A stretch of 40,928 nucleotides of DNA from Ruminococcus sp. (GCA_017513795.1 JAFXEJ010000114.1:1-40928); one strand, 5' to 3'. Counted from the first letter of the stretch, positions 18,684-26,898 are shown. Numbers and translations are program-made. The notes: generated by a model from the letters alone, not told the origin.

Positions 18684-18760
18684 TCAGAAATTCCTCCTGA
18701 ACTTTATTTTTTTATTACAATGCTGCACATAAACCGTGCAAAAGAGGCAGCATCTACAGA
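18684..18760 (-). other. intergenic hairpins in the T7SS transcript
   Basis: The 77-base gap holds two competing dyads on the minus strand: ATGCTGC/GCAGCAT (18720-18726 with 18747-18753) and a smaller TGCAC/GTGCA inside it. A run of A on the transcript follows rather than U, so a simple terminator is unlikely. It may be a stability or processing hairpin. Confidence 0.35.
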
Positions 18761-19291
18761 TCAGTCAAGGACAACGCCTTTTCCAGGTGAAGAAATATTT
18801 ACAATCATGATTGATGTGCCTTCACTGATTTTTTCGTAATCTGATTTGCTTACCGGAATATTTGCATGAATAGCTTTTTCCGGCTCGTCAACAGCTACAG
18901 AAACAAAATATGAGTATGATTTTCTCTTTCCGGTTCTTCTCTGCTTTATTTTAATAACTGCTCTGCCAATGGCAACCTGAGTCTTTTTAGTTAAGAGCTG
19001 AATAAATACAGCTGAAAATAAAAACGTTATCAATCCCATGAGTGATATAACTAATAATGTATTTTTTAAAACTATAACATATACGAAAAGAAACAGAAGT
19101 ACAGCAGAGCATCCGCCAAGGAATAAACCTGTTTTCAATTTCACTTTTGCAGCTAATTTTGCCTGCTGTTCGTTTTCAGGATCATGAAAAACTATTTCCT
19201 TTGGTCTTGTATTAAGATATTCTGCATATTCAAGCGGAAGTTCAAGCATTCCGTTATTTTTATGTATTGACTCAATAAAGTCTTTCATCAT
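18761..19291 (-). CDS. two-span membrane protein, first gene of the T7SS operon
   Basis: A 176-residue protein with two adjacent membrane spans at about residues 53-103 (GCSAVLLFLFVYVIVL and LLVISLMGLITFLFSAVFI) and a basic loop RRTGKRKS. Its last 55 residues form a beta-rich domain ending ISSPGKGVVLD, which resembles small OB-fold tails such as in NfeD-like proteins, though the match is weak. No family is recognised. The ATG at 19291 has AGGTG 5 bases upstream. It is the promoter-proximal gene of the secretion operon. A membrane assembly role is inferred from position. Confidence 0.6.
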   Translation of the reverse strand: MMKDFIESIHKNNGMLELPLEYAEYLNTRPKEIVFHDPENEQQAKLAAKVKLKTGLFLGGCSAVLLFLFVYVIVLKNTLLVISLMGLITFLFSAVFIQLLTKKTQVAIGRAVIKIKQRRTGKRKSYSYFVSVAVDEPEKAIHANIPVSKSDYEKISEGTSIMIVNISSPGKGVVLD

Positions 19292-19318
19292 TTATCACCT
19301 ATAAATTTTATTTAATTA

Positions 19319-19347
19319 ATTATACACCAAATCGTAACAAATGTCAA
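19319..19347 (-). promoter_or_regulatory. consensus sigma-A promoter of the T7SS operon
   Basis: On the minus strand TTGACA (19347-19342), a 17-base spacer, and TATAAT (19324-19319) make a perfect consensus promoter about 28 bases before the first ATG at 19291. Such a strong promoter suggests constitutive or repressor-controlled expression of the secretion operon. Confidence 0.85.
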
Positions 19348-19399
19348 TATTCTCCTAATGATTATTATATTTTTTGCACCTGATTTATATGCTCCGGCA

Positions 19400-19428
19400 T
19401 TGACTAAAAAGGCAATTCGTGGTATAAT
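19400..19428 (+). promoter_or_regulatory. sigma-A promoter of the purine permease gene
   Basis: TTGACT (19400-19405), 17 bases, TATAAT (19423-19428). It is divergent from the T7SS promoter about 50 bases away, so the two could share a regulator. The start codon is 120 bases downstream, leaving a leader of about 110 bases. Confidence 0.82.
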
Positions 19429-19449
19429 TATTACAATAATATAATTCAC

Positions 19450-19525
19450 ACTTTATATCAACAAAGTGAAAAAATCAAGGCAATACGCACAAATCCGTCC
19501 GGATATTTCGTGCGCTATCACCTAA
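19450..19525 (+). promoter_or_regulatory. structured 5' leader of the permease mRNA
   Basis: The leader contains CACTTT/AAAGTG and a longer stem-loop, CGCAC..ATCC-GTCC-GGAT..GTGCG with an asymmetric internal loop. It lacks the conserved loops of the classical purine riboswitch, and no U-run terminator follows. It may be a novel regulator or simply a stabilising hairpin. Confidence 0.35.
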
Positions 19526-19548
19526 AAAAATAAAAGGAGGTATGAACA

Positions 19549-20913
19549 ATGCTGAACCGTTTGTTCAAACTGAAAGAAAACAAAACCAATGTAAAAACCG
19601 AAATCACCGCCGGTATTACAACCTTTATGACAATGGCGTATATTCTTGCGGTAAACCCGAGTATCCTCAGTGATGCAGGTATGAATCCTACCGCCGTACT
19701 GCTTGCAACCTGTCTTGCTTCGTTTATCGGTACAGCCTGTATGGCATTCATGGCTAATATGCCGTTTGCGCTCTCTGCCGGCATGGGACTCAATGCTTTT
19801 CTCGCATACACTGTTGTAATTGGATACGGCTACTCCTGGCAGATAGCCCTGTTTGCAGTATTTATTGAAGGTATAATTTTTATCGTCCTTTCGCTCACAA
19901 ACGTCAGAGAAGCAATCTTCAACGCCATTCCACTCACACTCAAACACGCTGTATCTGTTGGAATAGGCTTATTCATCGCATTTATCGGACTCCAGAACGC
20001 CGGACTTTCTGTTAAAAACGATTCAACTCTGGTATCTATCATCAGTTTCCGTGATGAATTCTCAACCGCCGGTATATGTGCATTGCTGGCTGTTATCGGA
20101 ACTTTCCTTACTTCGATACTTTACATAAAGAAGATAAAAGGCTCGATTCTTATTGGTATCCTTGCAACATGGATTCTCGGTATAATATGTCAGGCTGCGG
20201 ATATTTATACGGTTGATGCAGCAAACGGATATTACTCCCTCCTCCCCAAATTTGAAATAACTGATTTTTCAAGTCTTGGCGACACATTTGGTCAGTGCTT
20301 CAATATTGATTTCAGCGATGTAGGAATTTTCAATTTCATCGTAATTATTTTCTCATTCCTGTTCGTTGACCTCTTTGATACACTCGGAACTCTCATCGGA
20401 GTTGCTACAAAAGCTGATATGCTTGATAAAGACGGCAGACTGCCAAAGATACGTCCTGCACTTCTTGCAGACGCTATAGCAACTTCTTCCGGTGCTGTTC
20501 TTGGTACTTCAACTACAACTACATTCGTAGAATCATCCGCCGGAGTTGCTGCCGGAGGAAGAACCGGTCTTACAGCTCTTACAACTGCTATTCTTTTCTT
20601 GTTATCAATGTTCTTCGCACCTGTTTTCACTGCTATCCCGTCATTTGCAACTGCTCCCGCCCTTATCGTTGTAGGATTCCTGATGTTCAGCAATATCGCA
20701 GAACTCAAGCTCACGGAAGATAACTACACATCTGCAATTCCAGCATATCTCTGTATAATCGCAATGCCGCTGTTCTATAGTATTTCCGAAGGTATTTCCA
20801 TCGGCGTTATCTCATACGTTCTTTTCAACCTCGCATGCGGCAAGGCGAAGAAGGTAAATCCAGTAATGTATATACTGGCAGTACTGTTCATTCTGAAATA
20901 TATTTTCCTGTAA
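19549..20913 (+). CDS. AzgA/PbuG-type adenine-guanine-hypoxanthine permease
   Basis: A 454-residue multi-span transporter of the NCS2 AzgA branch that imports purine bases with protons. Diagnostic segments are TEITAGITTFMTMAYIL at the N-terminus, NMPFALSAGMGLNAFLAYT in the third span region, VGIGLFIAFIGLQNAG, a central FLFVDLFDTLGTLIGVATK, and AVLGTSTTTTFVESSAGVA, which holds the substrate-site residues of the family. Length is normal for the family. AAGGAGGT lies 7 bases before the ATG. It has its own promoter and ends 56 bases before the GH44 gene, without an obvious terminator in between. Specificity between hypoxanthine/guanine and adenine cannot be decided from sequence reading. Confidence 0.92.
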   Translation: MLNRLFKLKENKTNVKTEITAGITTFMTMAYILAVNPSILSDAGMNPTAVLLATCLASFIGTACMAFMANMPFALSAGMGLNAFLAYTVVIGYGYSWQIALFAVFIEGIIFIVLSLTNVREAIFNAIPLTLKHAVSVGIGLFIAFIGLQNAGLSVKNDSTLVSIISFRDEFSTAGICALLAVIGTFLTSILYIKKIKGSILIGILATWILGIICQAADIYTVDAANGYYSLLPKFEITDFSSLGDTFGQCFNIDFSDVGIFNFIVIIFSFLFVDLFDTLGTLIGVATKADMLDKDGRLPKIRPALLADAIATSSGAVLGTSTTTTFVESSAGVAAGGRTGLTALTTAILFLLSMFFAPVFTAIPSFATAPALIVVGFLMFSNIAELKLTEDNYTSAIPAYLCIIAMPLFYSISEGISIGVISYVLFNLACGKAKKVNPVMYILAVLFILKYIFL

Positions 20914-20929
20914 TCTCTGATTCTACGCT

Positions 20930-20943
20930 ACGTTTGGTATAAT
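20930..20943 (+). promoter_or_regulatory. extended -10 promoter of the GH44 gene
   Basis: TTTGGTATAAT gives an extended -10 (TGG-TATAAT, hexamer 20938-20943). The -35 region is poor (CTCTGA), so an activator may be needed, which would fit substrate-controlled cellulase expression. AGAAAGGAG lies just before the ATG at 20970. Confidence 0.55.
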
Positions 20944-20969
20944 ATCAGTATCACAGAAAGGAGTATACT

Positions 20970-23171
20970 ATGAAGAAACTCTTCACACTTTTCACTTCCG
21001 CTGCATTAATTTCATCTGCGGCAGTACCTTTTACTCCCGCCAGTGCAGAAAACAGCTATGATCTGACCGTCACTGTAGACACATCCGGATTCCGCAAGCC
21101 GATAAGTCCGTATATCTACGGAATCAACTACATCAGGCGTGGAGAAGCTCCGGATGTCACAACGTTCTCGGCTCGTCAGGGCGGAAATCGTCATTCCGCA
21201 TACAACTGGGAGAATAATGCCTCATCCGCCGGTGCTGATTACAAGCATTATTCCGATGCATATCTTGTAAATTTCAAAAAAGATTCTCTTGCTGTTCCGG
21301 GCGCAAATTCTCTTGAATTTTCAGAGGACATGACCGCACAGAATATTAATTACAAGGTAACTACTGTCCAGATGGCTGATTATGCAGCAGCAGATACTGA
21401 CGGCGAAGTTACAGAGGATGAAATTGCTCCCTCAGACCGATGGGTTCCCGTTAAGGCGTTTAAGAATGCGCCGTTCTCTCTTATTCCTGATACTAACGAC
21501 AACGCAGTATATATTGATGAATATGTCAATTATCTCGTGCAGAAGCTCGGCGATTCTACCACCACGACCGGTATTCAGGGATATTCTCTCGATAACGAAC
21601 CATCGCTTTGGGTGAGTACACACGCAAGAATGCATCCTGAAAAGCCAACATGCAAGGAAATCGTTGACAAGTCAGTTGAATTTGCCTCAGCTGTCAAATC
21701 AGCAGATCCGAACGCTGAAGTATACGGCGGCGTATTGTACGGTTTCAATGCATACAAGTCATTCAATGACGCACCCGACTGGGAAACAGAAGGAAACGGC
21801 TATAGCTGGTTCATTTCCTATTTTCTCGACAAAATGGCTCAGGCAGAAAAAGAAAACGGAAAACGTCTTGTGGACGTTCTTGATCTTCATTATTACTCCG
21901 AAGCCAAAGGAACAGACCGTGTTACCGCCTGTGAGGATACTTCCCACACCGACTGCATCGAAGCCCGTCTTCAGGCACCTCGAACCTTATGGGATTCCAC
22001 CTACACTGAAAACAGCTGGTTAGGTCAGTATAATGAGAAATATCTGCCGATTCTTCCGCTTGTCAACGAATCAATTGAAAAATATTATCCCGATACTAAA
22101 CTATCTTTCACAGAATACAGCTTCGGCGGTGGAAATCATATTTCCGGAGCTATTGCAGAGGCTGACGCACTCGGAATTTTTGCCAAAAATGGTGTATATA
22201 TGGCAAACAGCTGGGCTGTGGCTTCTGATGAAAGCTATACTCATGCCGCTATAAATCTCTATACAAACTACGACGGAAATGGTGCAAAATTCGGTGATAC
22301 GCTCGTCAAGTCATCAACTCCGGATATTGAAAAAAGCTCTGTTTACGCTTCTATCAATGGCACGGATGAATCTAAGCTCAACATCGTCCTCATGAACAAA
22401 AGCCAGACTGAATCGCAGAATTCATCTGTAAATATCACATCCAGCGCACAATATAATACCGCAAAGGTGTACGGGATTACATCCGGATCAAGTGAAATCA
22501 AACTTCTTGAGACAGTAAACAACATCAAAGACAATTCATTTACACTGGAATTACCGCCGCTGACAGTTGTTCAGATTGAACTTACAGACAGCGACTACAC
22601 CATGATGGGCGATGTTAATTCGGACGGAACAGTTGATAATACCGATCTTTCTCTGCTTCAGGACTGGATCCTTGCAAAACCGGATGTGACACTGAATAAC
22701 TGGAAAGCTGCTGATTTATGCGCTGACGGTATACTCGATTCATTTGACATCTGTCTGCTTAGAAAAATGCTTCATTCATGGCAGACAGAAGAAATTGTTC
22801 CGACTGAGATATCCTTCGTTAAGACAAAAACTGCTCAGTGGAAGCTCCGTAACGGAATGGACGGAAAAACCTTACAGTGTACATTCAAGGGAACTCCGGG
22901 AAATTCAATCAACATGTGTTACGGCTACTGGAATCCTGTGATTATCAATGAATCTACCGGCGAACCAGGCAAGTGGTTCAATAACGATGATACAAAGCTC
23001 GGAGAATACACATTCGATGAAAACGGAGAAGCAGTTATCACGTTTAAAGTTCCGGCTGACGCAATGAATGTTGAACTTATCACCCTTAATCATACTGTCA
23101 TTCAGGACGGAAAAAAGGTTCAGCTCGAAAAAGAAGGATTTGATCTTATAAAGGTCATAATCGCTGAATAA
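20970..23171 (+). CDS. family 44 glycoside hydrolase with internal dockerin and C-terminal module
   Basis: A secreted 733-residue cellulosomal enzyme. Residues 1-26 are a signal peptide. Residues about 30-540 form a GH44 endo-beta-glucanase/xyloglucanase domain, recognised by SARQGGNRHSAYNWENNASS and by the catalytic acid/base Glu210 in SLDNEPSLW and nucleophile Glu382 in SFTEYSFGGGNH. A type I dockerin follows at about 546-604, with two Ca-binding repeats (DVNSDGTVDNTDLSLLQ and ADLCADGILDSFDICLLRK). A beta-rich module of about 120 residues closes the protein and is likely carbohydrate-binding; R. flavefaciens GH44 enzymes carry such modules. The dockerin is therefore internal, not terminal. 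The enzyme would attach to a cohesin scaffold and cut cellulose or xyloglucan. It stands alone between its promoter and a strong terminator. Confidence 0.92.
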   Translation: MKKLFTLFTSAALISSAAVPFTPASAENSYDLTVTVDTSGFRKPISPYIYGINYIRRGEAPDVTTFSARQGGNRHSAYNWENNASSAGADYKHYSDAYLVNFKKDSLAVPGANSLEFSEDMTAQNINYKVTTVQMADYAAADTDGEVTEDEIAPSDRWVPVKAFKNAPFSLIPDTNDNAVYIDEYVNYLVQKLGDSTTTTGIQGYSLDNEPSLWVSTHARMHPEKPTCKEIVDKSVEFASAVKSADPNAEVYGGVLYGFNAYKSFNDAPDWETEGNGYSWFISYFLDKMAQAEKENGKRLVDVLDLHYYSEAKGTDRVTACEDTSHTDCIEARLQAPRTLWDSTYTENSWLGQYNEKYLPILPLVNESIEKYYPDTKLSFTEYSFGGGNHISGAIAEADALGIFAKNGVYMANSWAVASDESYTHAAINLYTNYDGNGAKFGDTLVKSSTPDIEKSSVYASINGTDESKLNIVLMNKSQTESQNSSVNITSSAQYNTAKVYGITSGSSEIKLLETVNNIKDNSFTLELPPLTVVQIELTDSDYTMMGDVNSDGTVDNTDLSLLQDWILAKPDVTLNNWKAADLCADGILDSFDICLLRKMLHSWQTEEIVPTEISFVKTKTAQWKLRNGMDGKTLQCTFKGTPGNSINMCYGYWNPVIINESTGEPGKWFNNDDTKLGEYTFDENGEAVITFKVPADAMNVELITLNHTVIQDGKKVQLEKEGFDLIKVIIAE

Positions 23172-23175
23172 AAGT

Positions 23176-23217
23176 AAAAATCCTCTGCAAACCAAACGGA
23201 TTGCAGAGGATTTTTTA
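23176..23217. terminator. bidirectional rho-independent terminator
   Basis: AATCCTCTGCAA, a 10-base loop and TTGCAGAGGATT form a perfect 12-bp stem flanked by A5 and T6. It ends the GH44 transcript and also the convergent LysR gene. Confidence 0.93.
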
Positions 23218-23227
23218 TGGTTATATT

Positions 23228-24115
23228 CTATTCTTCCGGCTTATCTTTCAGAATATTCCATGTATATTCACGGAGAAATGTAAAAAAATCTTCCACGTTA
23301 CTGTTATCACTTTTATTATGGTTACAAGTAAATAATATATCACGCTGACAGATCGGATTGGTTATTTCGAGGAGAAGCATGTTTCCTCTTTCAAGAGTTC
23401 CCCATGTATGCTCCGGCCAGAAACCTATACCGATACTGGCTGAAATCATATTCTTTACTGCCGCCGGATTATCACTTTCAAATATTATTCTCGGCTGAAA
23501 TCCCGCTTGATGACAAAAATGATCGCATATCCATCTCAGCTGTCTTGAACCGATTAAGCTTATGAATCCTTCGTCTTTTACTTCATCAAGACTTATCGAA
23601 GTTTTTCCGTGATATATTTCATTATCCGGTACGGCAAGATATATATTTTCTGTCCTCACAAACCGATCTTTCACACCTGATTTTGAAGATCGTTCAAACA
23701 TTTTTGTAGTTATTCCAATATCATACAGATCACTTTCTGCATTTTGAAGGAACTGGAAATTTATATTGGAATGCGTATTCTTATACTTAATTATTGCTTC
23801 CGTAACGAGCGTTGACGCCGCAAGAACATTAAGGTGTATCGTTTCATTTTCAAGTTGTACCATTTTATGGAGCTGCTTTGGAATTGACTCAAGTTCCTCC
23901 ATGACTGGTGTCAGCTTGTTTTTTAGAAATTTCCCGTATTCTGTAAGGATGATATTTCTCCCCTTTTGCGTAAAAAGTGGGACTCCAAGTTCTTCTTCAA
24001 ATCTGTGAATAGACCTTGTCAACGCTGGCTGAGCTATATGCAATTTCTTTGAGCTGTTTGTAACGTGCTGACTTTCTGCTACTTCTAAAAAATATCTGAT
24101 CTGTAAAAAGTCCAT
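23228..24115 (-). CDS. LysR-family transcription regulator
   Basis: A 295-residue regulator. The N-terminal winged helix-turn-helix is canonical (MDFLQIRYFLEVAESQHVT, then AQPALTRSIHRFEEELGVPL, FTQKGRNIILTEYG), followed by a linker helix and a periplasmic-binding-like effector domain from about residue 90. The ATG at 24115 is preferred, with GGAGG 5 bases upstream; the longer reading begins with a TTG inside that ribosome site. It is divergent from the PQ-loop protein gene, and a palindrome overlaps both promoters, so autoregulation and control of the neighbour are likely. The effector is unknown; sugars or small metabolites carried by the neighbour are possible. Confidence 0.92.
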   Translation of the reverse strand: MDFLQIRYFLEVAESQHVTNSSKKLHIAQPALTRSIHRFEEELGVPLFTQKGRNIILTEYGKFLKNKLTPVMEELESIPKQLHKMVQLENETIHLNVLAASTLVTEAIIKYKNTHSNINFQFLQNAESDLYDIGITTKMFERSSKSGVKDRFVRTENIYLAVPDNEIYHGKTSISLDEVKDEGFISLIGSRQLRWICDHFCHQAGFQPRIIFESDNPAAVKNMISASIGIGFWPEHTWGTLERGNMLLLEITNPICQRDILFTCNHNKSDNSNVEDFFTFLREYTWNILKDKPEE

Positions 24116-24159
24116 GTTCGCCTCCAATTGATACCGTACAGATTATGATTTATATAATT

Positions 24160-24197
24160 ATTATATATTGGACATTATCATTTGTCAATGATATAAT
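24160..24197. promoter_or_regulatory. overlapping divergent promoters with LysR-type palindrome
   Basis: Minus strand: TTGACA (24188-24183), 17 bases, TATAAT (24165-24160), a perfect promoter for the LysR gene. Plus strand: TTGGAC (24168-24173), 18 bases, TATAAT (24192-24197) for the small transporter. The palindrome TATCATT-TGTC-AATGATA (24176-24193) covers the -35 of the LysR promoter and the -10 of the other, a natural site for a repressor or activator. Confidence 0.75.
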
Positions 24198-24246
24198 AGA
24201 AGCATAGAAATACAATCATATAAATTACTAAAAAGGAGTCTTTATT

Positions 24247-24525
24247 ATGTCAGAAATATTTGAAATGTTTATGCTTATCTGCTTCGGACTTTCATGGCCA
24301 ATGTCCGTGATCAAGAATATCCGTGCAAAAACAGCACGCTCTATGAGTCTCCCATTTACTCTGCTGATAATCACAGGGTATATTTCAGGCATTACAGCTA
24401 AAATCATATCAGGTCGGATAAATTTCGTACTCACAATATATCTTATAAACCTTGCGATTGTTTCCATCAACGTTATCGTCTACTTTATAAACAAAAGATA
24501 CGACCGTCTTGCCGAATCTGTATAA
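24247..24525 (+). CDS. PQ-loop/SemiSWEET-like small membrane protein
   Basis: A 92-residue protein with three predicted membrane spans (MFMLICFGLSWPMSVI, LPFTLLIITGYISGITAKII, FVLTIYLINLAIVSINVIVY). The three-span length, the Pro in the first helix (SWPMSV) followed by a basic KNIRAKTARSMS loop, is the layout of bacterial SemiSWEET/PQ-loop half-transporters, which dimerise to move sugars. The match is by pattern; a substrate cannot be named. GGAG lies 8 bases upstream of the ATG. It is divergent from the LysR gene and converges on the first WYL gene, with only six bases between the stops. Confidence 0.6.
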   Translation: MSEIFEMFMLICFGLSWPMSVIKNIRAKTARSMSLPFTLLIITGYISGITAKIISGRINFVLTIYLINLAIVSINVIVYFINKRYDRLAESV

Positions 24526-24531
24526 CAGACA

Positions 24532-25524
24532 TCACACTTTCATATTCCGGTATTCTTCAATAAGCTCTGCCTGACGCTTTATCCGCAGACGAGCCTGCTC
24601 TCTCAGATGGTGCGGTCCGAGTATCTCGATGACCGGACCAAAGCTGAGAAGCCGGATAAGCAGCTCTGCCTCGTCCTGTTTATCATACCACAATTTAACG
24701 GTATGCTGTCCCGTTTCAAGGTCACGGACTGTATGCTTTTCATATGAAGCGAATTCAAGCATAAAACGTTCAACGCCGTTACGCTCCGGCGTCACCTTTA
24801 TAACAGCCGGACTGCTGCATTTCCGGCTTGAAAAATATTCATCCATTGAAACCGGCGTCCGGAAACGCCGTCCCGTATCAGCGATTTTCGTTATCCGCCC
24901 GATATTTATTATTCCGCTGCTTCTTATTCTGTCGCTGCGAAGCAGATAGCAATATGCACGAAATTTATCATTCTTGGGAGAATATTCCATTTTCAGCAGC
25001 ACAAATCTGCCGTTCATCCGCTTTCCATGTCCGGAAGTAAACTCGATATACATGATTTTACGGTGCTTTACCCCTTCAAGAGCAGTCCGGAAATTTCTTA
25101 TATAATCCTCACTGAAATAATCATCGCTGTCAGAAAAACGGTCTGTAAATCTGAAATGCTCCTTCCTGTAAAGCGGCGGAACATCAGCAAGACGAGCTTC
25201 AAGTGCAGCAAGTACTTCATCATCCATGAACAGTCTTATTCTCGGATCTGAAAGTTTTGATTTCAGCCACATTCTGTGAAGTCCGGTAAGCGTCCTTGCA
25301 GGCGCTTTTTTTGTTATGCGCCGGAGCTTTCCGTCTGTTTCACGATTGAAAAATCCCCAGCTTTCGCTGGTCGGAATAAGTTTCTGCGGCAAAAACAGCA
25401 CAGAATCACGGAAGCCGTCACTCTGTATAGTTTCTCTTATTGTTTTTTCGTCGGTAAATTCATTTTCCATAAGCTTTGCGGCAATCCGGAAATATGTACC
25501 GTATATCTCACTGAATATGCTCAT
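24532..25524 (-). CDS. WYL-domain transcription regulator (intact)
   Basis: A 330-residue protein. The N-terminal 130 residues are helical with RRITKKAPARTLTGLHRMWL, a partial helix-turn-helix-like region. The middle holds a WYL-like beta domain (HRKIMYIEFTSGHGKRMNG, then FRAYCYLLRSDRIRSSGIIN), where the short YRS-type core replaces the literal WYL triad. The C-terminal WCX-like part has HTVKLWYDKQDEAELLIRL and FGPVIEILGPHHLREQ. The start is placed at 25524, after GGCGGTGATAAAA, rather than 25539; it overlaps the upstream WYL gene by 17 bases. WYL proteins often sense nucleic-acid or nucleotide ligands and frequently guard RNA-repair and defence loci. The divergent rtcB operon is the likely target. 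Confidence 0.8.
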   Translation of the reverse strand: MSIFSEIYGTYFRIAAKLMENEFTDEKTIRETIQSDGFRDSVLFLPQKLIPTSESWGFFNRETDGKLRRITKKAPARTLTGLHRMWLKSKLSDPRIRLFMDDEVLAALEARLADVPPLYRKEHFRFTDRFSDSDDYFSEDYIRNFRTALEGVKHRKIMYIEFTSGHGKRMNGRFVLLKMEYSPKNDKFRAYCYLLRSDRIRSSGIINIGRITKIADTGRRFRTPVSMDEYFSSRKCSSPAVIKVTPERNGVERFMLEFASYEKHTVRDLETGQHTVKLWYDKQDEAELLIRLLSFGPVIEILGPHHLREQARLRIKRQAELIEEYRNMKV

Positions 25525-26763
25525 TTTTATCACCGCCATACATTCTGTTCATTCGTAATATATCGCTGTAAAACCGACGTCTGACCATTTCTGAACCGCC
25601 ATCGATATAAACTATTCTTCCGATGAAAGTCTTTGCCCAGTGCATGATTTCGTTGGGATCAAAAACGTCTGCCGTCAGGGTATAAAGATTTTCTCCGGAC
25701 TTTTCAAGAGTACAGCAGCGTTTTTCACGATTCAGACGATCAATGATGAACTGCTCTTTTTCTTCGTCAGCAAAAAATGTTATCTTCATTGGTGTAACTG
25801 TTCCTGTTTCTTTGCGCACACCGAATGATACTCCGAAACAGCGTGGTATATTACGCTCAAAATCAGCCCTGACAGCATCGTAATCCTCATACTTTCCGCC
25901 CTTTTTCACCGTCTTGATATAGTCAAGCCGGAATGCTGAAAATCTGTGTACTGCCGGAATATACGCCGCAAGATAACGTCGCCCTGTCTGAACGGAAACA
26001 AGTATCTGCATCGGAACAACCTGATTTTCAGTACCGATATTCTCGCCCTGAAAGGTGCAGAAAGAAACTGTACTTTTTTCGTTAATAGCAGTCAGTATCT
26101 CAGGTATGAGTATATCCTCAAGCGTATGGATAATATAATTGTGCTTGATGAAAAACAAATCGTTTTCAGTCCGAGCATTTTGAGTATACTGTTGCCGATA
26201 ATTCCGAAATGCTGTGTTTCAGAAAAGAATTTAAGTGCATCGTCCAGTCCTTTATATTCTCTGAAATAATCATCTGCATTCTCGCCGGACATGGAATAAT
26301 AAAGCGTTTTCCCCTGTTTTTCAGCAAGTATAATCCCCTCGTCCGTATACTCTCTCAGCTTATTGCGCACAGTCTGTTCATCGAAAAGCTGACCGTAATC
26401 ACTGTTGAGAATGTCAGTTATTTCCCTGAGTGTACGTTTCTGCCCATCCTGTAAAACATCGGTGAGAAAAAAATGCAGACGGATATCGTTATCCGTGAAA
26501 CTCCTGGAATAATATGCATTATACAGCGGATTCTCGGGAATATGACCGCTGTCAACCGATATGGAAACGCTTCTGCCATGAACGGAGTCATCATAGCGCA
26601 TATATTCGCCCATCCAGCTTTCAACACGCCGCTTTTCATCTCCGTATGTACGGATACTTCTGCGGTCAAAATCGCTCCGCACCTTACAGCCATACACAAA
26701 AAAATCACGGACATAATCTCTCGTTTTATCGAATTTCTTTATAAGCTCTGAAAATCCAGCCAT
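25508..26763 (-). pseudogene. WYL-domain regulator split by a frameshift
   Basis: Two overlapping frames together make one normal WYL regulator of about 418 residues. Frame 1 (from 26763, with AGGTGG upstream) encodes a helix-turn-helix region with KRTLREITDILNSDYGQLF and QTVRNKLREYTDEGII, and would end with the low-quality tail TICFSSSTIILS. Frame 2 continues sensibly as DLFFIKHNYIIHTLEDI and carries the WYL and WCX parts (SVQTGRRYLAAYIPAVHRFS, GKYEDYDAV, DEEKEQFIIDRLNREKR, DVFDPNEIMHWAKTFI). The break is at 26161-26169 in a CTGAAAACG context; one extra base there would restore the frame. Frame 2 has only a TTG start at 26158 and no ribosome site. It could be a real mutation, a sequencing error in a homopolymer, or recoding; the site is not a good slippery heptamer. 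Confidence 0.72.
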
Positions 26764-26787
26764 ATTTTCCCACCTCACTATACATAT

Positions 26788-26816
26788 ATATTAACAGAAA
26801 TTCTTATCTTTTGCAA
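26788..26816 (-). promoter_or_regulatory. promoter of the WYL genes
   Basis: Minus strand TTGCAA (26816-26811), 17 bases, TAATAT (26793-26788), about 25 bases before the ATG at 26763. It shares the 135-base divergent gap with the rtcB promoter, so a WYL protein bound here could control both directions. Confidence 0.55.
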
Positions 26817-26867
26817 TAGACTTACGAGTGTGTGCAGAAAAATTTATATGATTTCTGGAAAATCCTG

Positions 26868-26876
26868 TGGTATACT
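26868..26876 (+). promoter_or_regulatory. extended -10 of the rtcB-RNA-array-Ro60 operon
   Basis: TGGTATACT (hexamer 26871-26876) is an extended -10 about 22 bases before the rtcB start. No -35 hexamer is visible at 17 or 18 bases, which suggests dependence on an activator, plausibly a WYL protein. Confidence 0.45.
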
Positions 26877-26898
26877 AAGATCAAGCTAAAGGAAAGAA

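Noticed and set aside
19450-19525. Purine riboswitch before the permease
   Set aside because: The conserved junction and kissing-loop sequences are missing.
26156-26170. Programmed -1 ribosomal frameshift in the WYL gene
   Set aside because: The site CTGAAAACG is not an X-XXY-YYZ heptamer in the right phase, and no pseudoknot follows. Mutation or sequencing error is simpler.
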